A stretch of DNA of 38,749 nucleotides, from NCBI GenBank assembly GCA_002399785.1, contig DHEH01000017.1, forward strand, positions 1 through 38,749. Reading direction: 5' to 3'. Position numbers and translations under genes: made by a program. A model generated the notes under the pieces. The model was not told where the DNA came from and did no database searches. It saw only the letters and a list, made by a program, of their open reading frames with translations. The first letter of the stretch is position 1, and each line of letters starts with the position of its first letter. This document shows, in pieces, positions 7,725-16,024 of the stretch. This DNA comes from Caryophanales bacterium UBA4855 (GTDB taxonomy: Bacteria > Bacillota_I > Bacilli_A > RFN20 > CAG-826).

Positions 7725-10178
7725 CTAGTCTATGAAATTAACGTTTGCATCAACCATTTGCATTCTTTTAAGTGTTACATCTTTACAAATGTTTGACTCA
7801 TTATTGGAGATAAGAATATATTTTCTCTTTCCATTATCTTCTTTATTTAAATCAACAACAGCATGACCAACTGTGCCAGATCCAGCGAAGAAATCTAAGA
7901 TAATAGAATCCGTATTTGAAGTTGCTCTTACAAGTTCCTTCATTAGTTTTAAAGGCTTAGGTGTTTGGAAATAAGCTCTATCACCAAATAGTTCTGCTAT
8001 TTCATCTTTAGCTGATGAATTAGTACCAAAGCATCTAAAAGTATTTGGAACCTTAGCCTCTTTTTCTTTTAGTTCTTCTCCATCTAAATATGGTTGTTGT
8101 ATAAAGTTTAGTTTAGATTCTTTAGATTTATAACAAACTATAATGAATTCGTATTTAACAACCTTTTTATTTGGATTAACGCTTCTATTCTTATCAAAGT
8201 ATGGGTGAAGTTTTTCCCATTTATATATTTTGATTCTAAAGAACAAATCTTTAAGAATTGATAACCCTGATAAATGATCTACTTCACCTTCATCAATATT
8301 AATGACTAAGAATCCATCATTGGTTAAAAGTTCACTAGCAAGTTTAATTCTATCTACCATGAACTTCTCATATCCGCCATCATATGCATCTTTATATCCA
8401 ATATAATCGATATGAGAATTGTATGGAGGATCAATAAGAATAGATTTAATCTTGCCTTTATATGATTTAGTCATTGATTTTAGAGTGTATAAATTATCAG
8501 ATTCAATAACAGAATTAGATAATTCTTCTCTAATTGCAAGCTTAACATTGCTATTTAATGTGGCATTATTGTCAATAAAACAATCTTTATATACAGATAG
8601 TTCTTTTAAACTAGTGCAATGTGCAAATGCCCATTCACCAATATAAGTTACCAAATCTGAACAGTATACTTTTTCTAATGAATTACAATTAGTAAAACAA
8701 GTCTTAGAAATAATAGATACATTATGAAGATGAATATTAGTCATATTACCACAACCAGAAAATGCACCGCGTTCAAGTGTTATTACTTCATCAGGTATAT
8801 GAATATCACTAATTGCATATTTGGCTGGATAACATACTAATTTTGATTTATCTGCTGTATATAAAGCATTGTTATAGACAACATAATTCTTGCTATTAGA
8901 TTCAAATTCAATGTTAGAACAGCTAACAAATGGATTGTATCCGATAGATTCAAGTGTTTCAGGAAGAACTATCTTTCTAATACCTTTACAATTCCAGAAA
9001 GAATTTCTACAAATTCTCTTCACATCTTTTAAAACAAGACAATCAGTATCGATTGAATTTAAACACCCAATTACTGAAGAATAATCCTTATCATAAATAA
9101 CTGAATCATCGATATGATAGTATTCAGATTTATTAATAAGATTAATCTTTGTACATCCAGAGAATGGATTATTTTCTAATTTTATAATTGATGATGGAAT
9201 AACTACTTCTTTTAGATTATCACATAGATAAAATGAATGCTTTCCTAAGATTCGGCATCCTTCTTTTATTTCGTATCTTTCATTGTTTTTGAAAATTGGA
9301 AAATAAATCAATCTAGTGAAATCTTTGTTATATAAAACACCATCTACTAAGTTGAAGTATGGCGATTCGTTTGTAACTTCAATATTAGGACATCCTGCAA
9401 AAGGATTATTACCCATGAACTTTACATTCTTTGGAATATTTACTTTTTTAAGATTAGCTGAATTATAAAAAGTATCACCAGAGATATTAACTAATGTTTC
9501 AGGAAGTATTACTTCTTCAATTGTTTGGTTATCCCAGAATAAGCATGGAGCAAGTTCAGTAACACCTTCAGGGACTACTACTTTCTTTTTGTTTCCTTTA
9601 TATTTTGTAGCCACCCCTGATTTAATAATAAAGTCTTCTGAAATAATATCTTCTGAATTATATAACTTGTAGTTATCAAGTTTTTCTTCATTTTCAAAGA
9701 TTCCATGATTATAAATTGAACCATCACTAGTTTTAATTGATGTTCTTCTTTCAATTACACCACTAATCAATCTAGATTCATAAGAAATAGATTTAAATGT
9801 ATCTTTCTTAAATTCAACTAAATCCTCTTCTAGATGATTCCATTCATAACATTTGATGTATAAATCTTTGCAGTAAATGTCATATTCATTATCAAGATCA
9901 ATAATTATTTCACTTGGTTTGTATCCCATAGTTAATAATTTGTCGATACATTCTAAGATAACAAAACTCTTATGAGTAGTTAAAAGCAAAGATTCACCAT
10001 TAATAATTGAAATCTTATTATCATAATCAACCATTTGCTTATCGGCATTTATTTTAACTGTAAAGTTTTTATTATAGACTTTAGTAAATATACCTTTATC
10101 TAATTCTTCAAAGCCTAAAGCCCAATAAAGGGCTTCATACTTCATATCTTTTGCAAGTCTTAAATTATCAACATTCAT
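7725..10178 (-). CDS. BspA-type leucine-rich-repeat / DNA N6-adenine methyltransferase fusion
   Basis: An 817-residue protein of three parts. Residues ~1-190 are unassigned. Residues ~195-555 carry at least six LRR_5 (BspA-like) repeats of the pattern I-P-x-x-V-x-x-I-x-x-x-x-F-x-x-C. Residues ~555-817 are a beta-class amino-methyltransferase. Motif IV is DPPYN at 583-587, preceded by GKIKSILI, and motif I (DFFAGSG) is at 762-768. The order IV before I matches type III Mod-like enzymes, which methylate adenine N6 using S-adenosylmethionine. The usual Mod N-terminus and C-terminal region are absent, and no Res helicase follows. LRR_5 domains normally mediate protein binding and are often exported, but there is no signal peptide here, so the protein is cytoplasmic. 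It starts one base after the kinase gene and is the last gene of its operon. The fold calls are secure; the purpose of the fusion is inference. Confidence 0.88.
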   Translation of the reverse strand: MNVDNLRLAKDMKYEALYWALGFEELDKGIFTKVYNKNFTVKINADKQMVDYDNKISIINGESLLLTTHKSFVILECIDKLLTMGYKPSEIIIDLDNEYDIYCKDLYIKCYEWNHLEEDLVEFKKDTFKSISYESRLISGVIERRTSIKTSDGSIYNHGIFENEEKLDNYKLYNSEDIISEDFIIKSGVATKYKGNKKKVVVPEGVTELAPCLFWDNQTIEEVILPETLVNISGDTFYNSANLKKVNIPKNVKFMGNNPFAGCPNIEVTNESPYFNLVDGVLYNKDFTRLIYFPIFKNNERYEIKEGCRILGKHSFYLCDNLKEVVIPSSIIKLENNPFSGCTKINLINKSEYYHIDDSVIYDKDYSSVIGCLNSIDTDCLVLKDVKRICRNSFWNCKGIRKIVLPETLESIGYNPFVSCSNIEFESNSKNYVVYNNALYTADKSKLVCYPAKYAISDIHIPDEVITLERGAFSGCGNMTNIHLHNVSIISKTCFTNCNSLEKVYCSDLVTYIGEWAFAHCTSLKELSVYKDCFIDNNATLNSNVKLAIREELSNSVIESDNLYTLKSMTKSYKGKIKSILIDPPYNSHIDYIGYKDAYDGGYEKFMVDRIKLASELLTNDGFLVINIDEGEVDHLSGLSILKDLFFRIKIYKWEKLHPYFDKNRSVNPNKKVVKYEFIIVCYKSKESKLNFIQQPYLDGEELKEKEAKVPNTFRCFGTNSSAKDEIAELFGDRAYFQTPKPLKLMKELVRATSNTDSIILDFFAGSGTVGHAVVDLNKEDNGKRKYILISNNESNICKDVTLKRMQMVDANVNFID

Positions 10179-10179
10179 C

Positions 10180-10758
10180 CTATTTAAGCACCTCGATTCG
10201 TTTTAAAATTTCATCAACTACTGTTTCAGGAGTTTTATTTGTTGTATCTATAACAATATATTCAAGTTTCTTAGTTTCGCAGAAATATATCATTCTCTCA
10301 TATGCTTTTTCACTTTTTTCAACCTTAGCAATATCAGAATCATTGATATCTCTTTTCTTTAATCGAGTTAATATTGCTTCTGGTGTAGCATATAGAATAA
10401 CAGTAAGTTTAGGCTTTCCTATTTTCTTTATAATTAGGTTATAAATATCTTTATTGTATTTTGTTCCACTCCAGCAGTAATTAGAAACAATATGACGATC
10501 AGTAACTATATTTTGATCTTTGAATTTCTCATAAAGATAAATATTATTAAGTCCATAGTACCATGCAGTAAAGTTTCTATTTGGATTAGCATTTACTCTT
10601 TTAGCAACTTTTTGATATTGTTTAATCTCATCATCACTATCATCTAATAAATAATGTAGTGGCTTTTCAACATATATATATCCTAGTTTTTCAGCAAGCA
10701 ATTTACATGTTGTAGATTTACCTACTCCATCCATACCCTCAATTGATATATGGTTCAT
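10180..10758 (-). CDS. Thymidylate kinase-like deoxynucleoside monophosphate kinase
   Basis: 192 residues, with the P-loop GMDGVGKST at residues 8-16 and an early ISIEG strand, both typical of the thymidylate kinase family. A DR[HY]-type motif (VTDRHIVSNY) follows, as does a lid-like segment with RLKKRD. The enzyme should phosphorylate dTMP or another dNMP with ATP. The start ATG has AAGGAGG upstream and overlaps the last 20 bases of the phosphoesterase gene, so the two are translationally coupled. Placement beside nrdD and nrdG suggests the operon boosts dNTP supply. It is probably an element-borne paralogue, not the housekeeping tmk. A deoxynucleoside kinase role is a less likely alternative. 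Confidence 0.8.
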   Translation of the reverse strand: MNHISIEGMDGVGKSTTCKLLAEKLGYIYVEKPLHYLLDDSDDEIKQYQKVAKRVNANPNRNFTAWYYGLNNIYLYEKFKDQNIVTDRHIVSNYCWSGTKYNKDIYNLIIKKIGKPKLTVILYATPEAILTRLKKRDINDSDIAKVEKSEKAYERMIYFCETKKLEYIVIDTTNKTPETVVDEILKRIEVLK

Positions 10759-11305
10759 CTTTGTTAACCTCCTTAAGTTCCATTAATTCTATTAATGTTC
10801 TTGGCTCAAAATCTATTACATCAACTCCTGCATTATATGCTTTTAAGATTTTGTAATAATCCTTCATTAGCTTATAGGCATATCCATTCTTTTCAGTCTT
10901 ATTATGGATATGTCCATATACTAATAAACCATCTCTATTAAATTCCATCCAATCCATTAATGGATAGTGACAAAGACATACTTTATATTCGCCATCCATT
11001 ATTAGATCAATGAACTTGATGGATTCAAATACATTAGATTTCTTAATATCTTCTAACATATCATGGTCATGATTACCTACTATTAGGTGTTTGTGGCCTT
11101 TTAATTTAGTAAAGATATCAATTGTAGATGGATCATCATCTTTTCCAATGTCACCAAGAACATAGACGATATCTTCATCATTAACTTTCTTATTCCATTT
11201 ATTGATAATGACTTCTTCCATTTCATCTACTGATTTAAATGGTCGTTTACATTTTTCAAATATCTTCTGGTCTTTAAAATGAGTATCAGAAATGTAATAT
11301 ATCAT
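10739..11305 (-). CDS. Metallophosphoesterase (calcineurin-like)
   Basis: 188 residues with the full metallophosphoesterase motif series: SDTHF at residues 6-10, a GDIG motif, GNHDHD, CHYPLMDW and GHIHN. These residues bind two metal ions and hydrolyse phosphoester bonds. The single compact domain resembles small phage or plasmid phosphoesterases of the YfcE class. The ribosome site AGGAGG lies inside the end of nrdD, showing tight operon coupling. The substrate is unknown; with nucleotide enzymes on both sides, a nucleotide or polynucleotide 3' or 5' phosphate is plausible (inference). Confidence 0.85.
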   Translation of the reverse strand: MIYYISDTHFKDQKIFEKCKRPFKSVDEMEEVIINKWNKKVNDEDIVYVLGDIGKDDDPSTIDIFTKLKGHKHLIVGNHDHDMLEDIKKSNVFESIKFIDLIMDGEYKVCLCHYPLMDWMEFNRDGLLVYGHIHNKTEKNGYAYKLMKDYYKILKAYNAGVDVIDFEPRTLIELMELKEVNKDEPYIN

Positions 11306-11308
11306 CCG

Positions 11309-13003
11309 TTAATTCTTCCTCCTATTTTTCTCTTCAGCTTTCTTTCCTTTAGTGAATCCATCTAATATTTCTAGATATCCAGACACTCTTCTAATTCTAG
11401 TTATATTTTTAGATTTACATTTTGGGCAGAAATCAAATACACCAGTAGTTCCACAATCATTACATACATCTTTAGGGAAGTTGAATCCTAAATAATGAAC
11501 TCCAGCCTTAACTGCAATATTAATATATTCTTCAAGTGATTCTTCATTTCCAAGAGGAGCTTCACCAAGTTCAATGTAAGTAATACATCCACCGTTACAT
11601 ATCTCATGGAATAATCCTTCAAGTTGAATTTTCTTATATCCAGGAAGTCTTGAATCGACATCAATATGGAATGAATTTGTGTAATATCCTTTTGTGAATA
11701 TATCAACATCAGGTTTATATAAATCTTTATCAAAATCGATGAATCTACCACTAATTAATTCACCTGATGTAGCAAGCAATGAAAAATTAAGATTGTATTC
11801 ATTCTTTAAGAAATCACAATAGTCTCTCATATGCTTTACGAAGCCTAAAGTCATAATGTAGTTATCCATGTTTGAATAATACTTGGATCCTGTTATAACT
11901 TCTATTGCTTCACTTAAACCAATGAATCCTAATGATAATGTTCCGTGTCTGAATACTTCTTCTAAGTTACCTTTAAAATCTTCACACCATAAGTGATAAC
12001 TACTATTTGTCGGGAAATCATCAGAAGTTCTTTTACAAACTTTATGATATCTATCAAGCAGGATATCTTTAGTAATTCTAGCTACTTCATCCCATTTAGT
12101 TTTAAGTAAATCAAACTTTTCATCTACTGATAATTCTTTGTTATTCTTATCAATTTCTAAAGCAAGTCTTGGGAGATTAATTGAGATATTAGTAATATTA
12201 CCTCTACCCATAGCACCATCTTCACCATATAAATCGGATACCACTCTTGTTCTACACCCCATTACAGATAATCTTTCAGGATTAGTTTCTTTATCACCTT
12301 TACAGTCACAAAGTAAATATGTAGGAATCATCTTCCTAGATGAACAAGTAAGTGCTAGTTTTAATAGATCATAATTAGGATCAGTTGGTTTATTGGTGAT
12401 TCCATCCACTACTTTAAATACGATATTAGGTTTAAATACCATATCGCCTAACTTTAAAAATCTATCGATAATTTCGTGAGCAATAAATCTAGCAAATTCG
12501 TTTTTAGCAAGACCAATATTTAGTGTTACATAATAACTAGTTTGACCCATTCTTGAGTGATTACCATTACACCAAAAAATAAGTTCAGCAATTGAATCGC
12601 TAATTAAGTCTTTATACTTTGTATAATCAATTTCAAGTGTAGACAATATGTCAGCAATTTCATTATCAAAATTAGCAAATGCCATACCACCAGATTGTTC
12701 ATTACCAAGTTTAGTAAATAAATCTTTGATGAATTCAAATAGATGGATAATCTTACCTTGTTCACTAAACATCTTAAATTCATCATATGGAAACTTATTA
12801 ATGATATCGAATGTTAAGCAGTTATAAGTTAAATCATATGCATCTAAATCATGGATATGAATAGCTCCACTTCTATGAAGATCAGCCCATTCGTTTGGGA
12901 GACTATTTAATATTTTATTTTTATATTCTTTTTCACCTACGTTATAAACGTATCCAACATAACTAGTTCTATTAGCAGCATTATCATTATTTAGTTGTTT
13001 CAT
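11309..13003 (-). CDS. nrdD: Anaerobic ribonucleoside-triphosphate reductase (class III), without ATP-cone
   Basis: This glycyl-radical enzyme reduces ribonucleotides to deoxyribonucleotides without oxygen. From the ATG at 13003 it has 564 residues. A TTG six codons upstream lies on the ribosome site and is rejected. Conserved cysteines are seen in YNCLTFD (C62) and MGCRTR. The C-terminal zinc site is CNDCG...CPKC. The glycyl-radical motif is RVSGYL with the radical Gly at about 542. Alignment by eye with the E. coli enzyme starts well inside that protein. The ~100-residue ATP-cone that senses dATP is missing, so feedback inhibition is probably absent. Its 5' end overlaps the 3' end of nrdG by 17 bases. 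Confidence 0.93.
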   Translation of the reverse strand: MKQLNNDNAANRTSYVGYVYNVGEKEYKNKILNSLPNEWADLHRSGAIHIHDLDAYDLTYNCLTFDIINKFPYDEFKMFSEQGKIIHLFEFIKDLFTKLGNEQSGGMAFANFDNEIADILSTLEIDYTKYKDLISDSIAELIFWCNGNHSRMGQTSYYVTLNIGLAKNEFARFIAHEIIDRFLKLGDMVFKPNIVFKVVDGITNKPTDPNYDLLKLALTCSSRKMIPTYLLCDCKGDKETNPERLSVMGCRTRVVSDLYGEDGAMGRGNITNISINLPRLALEIDKNNKELSVDEKFDLLKTKWDEVARITKDILLDRYHKVCKRTSDDFPTNSSYHLWCEDFKGNLEEVFRHGTLSLGFIGLSEAIEVITGSKYYSNMDNYIMTLGFVKHMRDYCDFLKNEYNLNFSLLATSGELISGRFIDFDKDLYKPDVDIFTKGYYTNSFHIDVDSRLPGYKKIQLEGLFHEICNGGCITYIELGEAPLGNEESLEEYINIAVKAGVHYLGFNFPKDVCNDCGTTGVFDFCPKCKSKNITRIRRVSGYLEILDGFTKGKKAEEKNRRKN

Positions 13004-13439
13004 CCTTTGATACCTCCTCAAAGATTTGATTTTCTGAACCTACGAAAGGTTTAATTGTTGTTTTTAATTCTTGAATAAAATTGCCAGTTTTTAAATATTT
13101 AAGCTTAGGAATGATTTCAGTTGGTACTTCATCTCTTTGATGCCCTGTATATAAAGCAATATCAAATCCTTCTTCAGCAAGTTTATCAATAAGAATTACT
13201 AATTCATCTTTTTGAACTAGTGGTTCACCACCAGATATAGTAATTTTCTTATTAAATACTTTTTGTTTTAATTCATTTACAAGGTCATTAATACTTATTT
13301 CTTTTCCTTTATTAATATCCCATGTAGATTTGTTTTGGCATCCTTTACAATGGATATTACATCCTTGCATGAATAATACAGTTCTAATTCCAGGGCCATC
13401 AACGTGTGAATTATTATATTTAATAGAATTAATACGCAT
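12987..13439 (-). CDS. nrdG: Anaerobic ribonucleotide reductase activating protein (radical SAM)
   Basis: 150 residues. The radical SAM cluster motif CNIHCKGC (C27, C31, C34) is the CX3CX2C ligand set for the 4Fe-4S cluster. The motif SGGEPL, which binds S-adenosylmethionine, is near residue 70. NrdG cleaves S-adenosylmethionine to place the glycyl radical on NrdD. The gene lies directly upstream of nrdD and overlaps it by 17 bases, reversing the nrdD-nrdG order of E. coli. Start ATG with GGAGG upstream, overlapping the end of the preceding gene. Confidence 0.93.
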   Translation of the reverse strand: MRINSIKYNNSHVDGPGIRTVLFMQGCNIHCKGCQNKSTWDINKGKEISINDLVNELKQKVFNKKITISGGEPLVQKDELVILIDKLAEEGFDIALYTGHQRDEVPTEIIPKLKYLKTGNFIQELKTTIKPFVGSENQIFEEVSKDETTK

Positions 13440-13854
13440 AGCTGTAATCCTCCTTCTTTGAAGATTCTTCTAAGTTTTTGATTTTTCTTAATTTATAAGC
13501 AACTCTATCACGTCTTGCTTGTTTATCAAATGCTTGTTTAACATTATGTAAATCAGCAACCATTCTTTCAGTTAGATTAGCTATTAGATTTTGTTCTTGT
13601 CTTGAATGACATTTTAGATAAGGATCATTATCATTGATTTCTTTAATCTCTAAGAACTCTTCTAATGTAATACATCTAACATCTAGGATTGCATCCTTAT
13701 GATCGTGTTTTACTCTTGGAAATTGTCTTACCTTTTTAGCTGCTTCTTTACCTGATTCAGCTACAACTGCAAATTTAACCGGAATGTAGTTTTTCTTTCC
13801 TACATGTCCACACTTAGCGATTACCATAAAATACTTTTCGAATTCATTTTTCAT
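13429..13854 (-). CDS. Hypothetical protein, first gene of the nrd operon
   Basis: 142 residues, not recognised as a named family. The N-terminal half (YFMVIAKCGHVGKKNYIPVKF, then SGKEAAKKVRQFPRVKHDHK) looks like a small alpha-beta domain. The C-terminal half is charged and helical. The ATG at 13854 is chosen because GGAGG lies seven bases upstream. A GTG at 13875 would begin the frame earlier but has no ribosome site. Its 3' end overlaps the nrdG start, so it is co-translated with the reductase genes. The conserved Cys and His residues near the N-terminus might bind a metal (inference). Confidence 0.75.
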   Translation of the reverse strand: MKNEFEKYFMVIAKCGHVGKKNYIPVKFAVVAESGKEAAKKVRQFPRVKHDHKDAILDVRCITLEEFLEIKEINDNDPYLKCHSRQEQNLIANLTERMVADLHNVKQAFDKQARRDRVAYKLRKIKNLEESSKKEDYSYAY

Positions 13855-13865
13855 TGTCTTGTCCT

Positions 13866-13991
13866 CCAATTTCACTTATAGTTTATCAAGCCTTAATTCT
13901 TCTCGATAGGACGCCGTTTGCACTACCTCTTTCTTCCCATCTAATCGATTGAATTATTAACTTTTACACCTACATTTTATTGTGAAATTGG
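13866..13991. repeat. CCAATTTCAC / GTGAAATTGG inverted repeat across the leader
   Basis: CCAATTTCAC at 13866-13875 and GTGAAATTGG at 13982-13991 are perfect reverse complements, enclosing site B and separating it from site C. The spacing is about 106 bases, so this could be a long-range stem in the leader RNA or two operator half-sites. Confidence 0.4.
13907..13926 (-). promoter_or_regulatory. Shared 20-bp operon-leader motif, site B
   Basis: The plus strand reads TAGGACGCCGTTTGCACTAC. It lies 53 bases before the ATG of the first gene of the nrd operon, nearly the same distance as site A from the exonuclease start. Confidence 0.6.
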
Positions 13992-14000
13992 AGTCCTTCA

Positions 14001-14020
14001 TAGGACACTATTTGCACTAC
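14001..14020 (-). promoter_or_regulatory. Shared 20-bp operon-leader motif, site C
   Basis: The plus strand reads TAGGACACTATTTGCACTAC, 94 bases upstream of site B. No gene lies between B and C, so the nrd operon appears to have a tandem pair. Confidence 0.55.
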
Positions 14021-14093
14021 TAATTATCGATGGATTTGTTACCTATATTGTAATATATATATATATCAAGGTGCCTATGAGAGATTTGGGCAT

Positions 14094-14124
14094 AAAAAAA
14101 GAAGCTCCTTATTTAAGAAGCTCC
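14094..14124 (-). terminator. Probable intrinsic terminator after the XRE gene
   Basis: On the minus strand CTTCTTA pairs with TAAGGAG (one G-U pair, plus-strand 14105-14120), followed shortly by seven Us (14100-14094). It overlaps the last codons of the small regulator gene and isolates it from the nrd operon. Confidence 0.55.
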
Positions 14125-14327
14125 ATAAAATCTATTTCTAAAACTTCAGCAATATACATAATAGTTGATAAACTATTAACACCATGTTTAATCCATCTAC
14201 GGATTACAGAAGGGTCTTGACCCATCCCATCCAATGCGAAAGATACTTGTGTTTTATACTTAGATTCAGAAATAAATTTTTTAAGATTTTGACCAACCTT
14301 AGCTAGTCTTTCATCTACTTGTGTCAT
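14109..14327 (-). CDS. Small XRE/Cro-like helix-turn-helix regulator
   Basis: 72 residues, about the length of one HTH_3-type domain. The core AKVGQNLKKFISESKYKTQ and SFALDGMGQDPSVIRRWIKHG reads as helices 1-4, with SLSTIMYIAEVLEIDFMELL as the closing helix, a classical Cro/CI C-terminal signature. The ATG at 14327 is preferred over the in-frame TTG two codons earlier because AAAGGAGG lies eight bases upstream of it. It sits between the defence genes on its right and the leader motifs of the nrd operon on its left. It is therefore a candidate for the protein that binds the TTTGCACTAC motifs (inference). Confidence 0.75.
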   Translation of the reverse strand: MTQVDERLAKVGQNLKKFISESKYKTQVSFALDGMGQDPSVIRRWIKHGVNSLSTIMYIAEVLEIDFMELLK

Positions 14328-14477
14328 ATGCAATACCTCCTTTGCGAAGGTATGTTTGTACCAATGCTCCAGAGTATTCTTCTGACACGCTATAATTATA
14401 TCAAAAAAAGGACCAAATTTCCATCAATTCGGCCCTATTTGTCTAACACTATTTTTTATTTTGTTATAAATATTCTT

Positions 14478-15225
14478 TCAACTTTTTTTATATTCTTCGT
14501 AAGGAGCTAGTTTCTTCCCTATTACATCAAATATAAGAGTTACAGTTTCGGTATTTGACGCATTTCTACCTGTAAATAGAATGAAGTTACCATACATGCA
14601 GAATAAATTAATATAAGCAAAGGATAAACCTATAGTAATACCTGCAAAAGCAAGTTCAAATAATGTTACAAACTACAGCAATATATGATATTCTTCTAAA
14701 CCATCTAAATCTCTTCTTTTCTTTATTTGTATCTCTCCAGGTGCCATCAGCATCCTGCACAAACACAGTATTAGAATGTTCCATCAAATCAATATCTAAC
14801 ATCCTCTTTTTAGCATTAACTGAATGTGAGAACATAATACAAGCAAAAATTAGCCATATATTTTCAAACAAAGAAAATGTTGAATACATCTTAAATGCAA
14901 TGCTTGTAAATATAGTTGATAATACTCCAACTATTATTAGAGCAATGCATAAAACATAAACAATCATTTTGGATTTATTAAATTCATTTATTGGTCCAAA
15001 CCAAACATATTCTTTTTTAGATGATCTAACAAAGTTTCTTAATATTTGCTGATCTGATACTTGAGGTTGTGGTTGTAGTCTTACATCAGCATTTTGCTTG
15101 GTTGGTTGCTGATTACTAAGCTTATTTAACAAATCAAGAATTTGTTGATTTTGAGCTTGCGTAGCTGATTGTGAAGCTTCAATAGAATCTAATCTATCAA
15201 ATACATTTTGAGGCTTATTTTCCAT
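14478..15225 (-). pseudogene. Membrane protein with N-terminal coiled-coil, frameshifted near 14665
   Basis: The present frame gives 189 residues ending AVVCNII. The neighbouring frame continues without stops from FELAFAGITIGLSF to 14478. The whole span is one base over a multiple of three, so a one-base insertion has probably split a 248-residue protein. Residues ~1-60 are Gln-rich and helical. Two membrane segments lie near 90-130 (MIVYVLCIALIIVGVLST and FENIWLIFACIMF). Further hydrophobic stretches lie around and beyond the frameshift (ISYIAVVCNI; FAYINLFCMY). It overlaps the preceding coiled-coil gene by 11 bases and has its own GGAGG. It could anchor the DUF4238/coiled-coil proteins to the membrane (inference). 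Family not recognised. Confidence 0.65.
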
Positions 15226-16024
15226 TCTTTATCGCCTCCAACTTCTTTCGTTCAGCTGCTAGTTCTTCATCAGTTATTTCTCTACCATCAATTAATTTAG
15301 ATGTTCTTCTAGCAATAATTCTATTTTCAACCAAATAATCTTGCATATTATTAAGCATATCAATTGTCTTATTAAGCTTCTCTTCCATAGAATTCAACTT
15401 AATATCTTTTAATATGCTAATTTGTGCTTGTAGTTTTTGATTTTGCTCGTCAAGATTAAGAAGTTCTATGTCCTTAATAGATAATAATGACTTATATTGT
15501 TCTAAGTCTTGTTTTGATAACTTATTAGATTCAATTGAATCCTTAAGTTCATCTTTTAATCTTAATACTTCTTCTCTATATTCATTGTTTAATCTTTCAG
15601 TTTCACCAAATATAGAAGTGAAATATTCAGCATTATATTCAATTCTAATTCCTTTAATATAATCGATATAGTAATTGATTAAATCATAATAGACTTTAAG
15701 ATAATTGATGACGCTATCAATTCCTAACGTTTTCTCTTTCTTATGTTTATGGTCATTGCATTTCTTAATATAATCAGGAAGCTTATTATATGTATAATCA
15801 TCTAGTTTTAAAACAACAAGCAAGAAATTCTTAATAGATTCTTCTTTTACTAAGTAGCCACAAGTTCTTGAATCATCATAAGCAATATTATTCTCATCAA
15901 GAATATATTTAATTGTTGCTTCTAAAAGATCTAAATAAGAATCATAAAAAGAATTACTTTTTGCTTTGATATTTCTTTCTAATGTATTAAATCTTGTTGT
16001 AAGTGAATCATTAAACAATTTCAT
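15215..16024 (-). CDS. Coiled-coil protein of unknown function
   Basis: 269 residues. The N-terminal ~120 residues are helical, with HKHKKEKTLGIDSVINYLKV resembling the end of an Abi-like helical bundle. Residues ~135-230 form a long coiled coil (ERLNNEYREEVLRLKDELK and following heptads). The C-terminus (EITDEELAAERKKLEAIKN) resembles a short SHOCT-like tail. The ATG overlaps the stop of the DUF4238 gene in ATGA form, with AGGAGG just upstream. Strict coupling to that gene and to the next membrane protein suggests that the three act together. No catalytic motif is visible. Confidence 0.7.
   Translation of the reverse strand: MKLFNDSLTTRFNTLERNIKAKSNSFYDSYLDLLEATIKYILDENNIAYDDSRTCGYLVKEESIKNFLLVVLKLDDYTYNKLPDYIKKCNDHKHKKEKTLGIDSVINYLKVYYDLINYYIDYIKGIRIEYNAEYFTSIFGETERLNNEYREEVLRLKDELKDSIESNKLSKQDLEQYKSLLSIKDIELLNLDEQNQKLQAQISILKDIKLNSMEEKLNKTIDMLNNMQDYLVENRIIARRTSKLIDGREITDEELAAERKKLEAIKNGK

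Noticed and set aside
7725..10178. Ordinary type III restriction-modification locus
   Set aside because: There is no Res helicase-nuclease gene nearby, and the N-terminal half is leucine-rich repeats instead of Mod sequence.
13860..14020. Riboswitch in the nrd leader
   Set aside because: The repeated 20-bp motif stands alone without a conserved fold and also occurs in a short leader at 7678; a DNA site is more likely.
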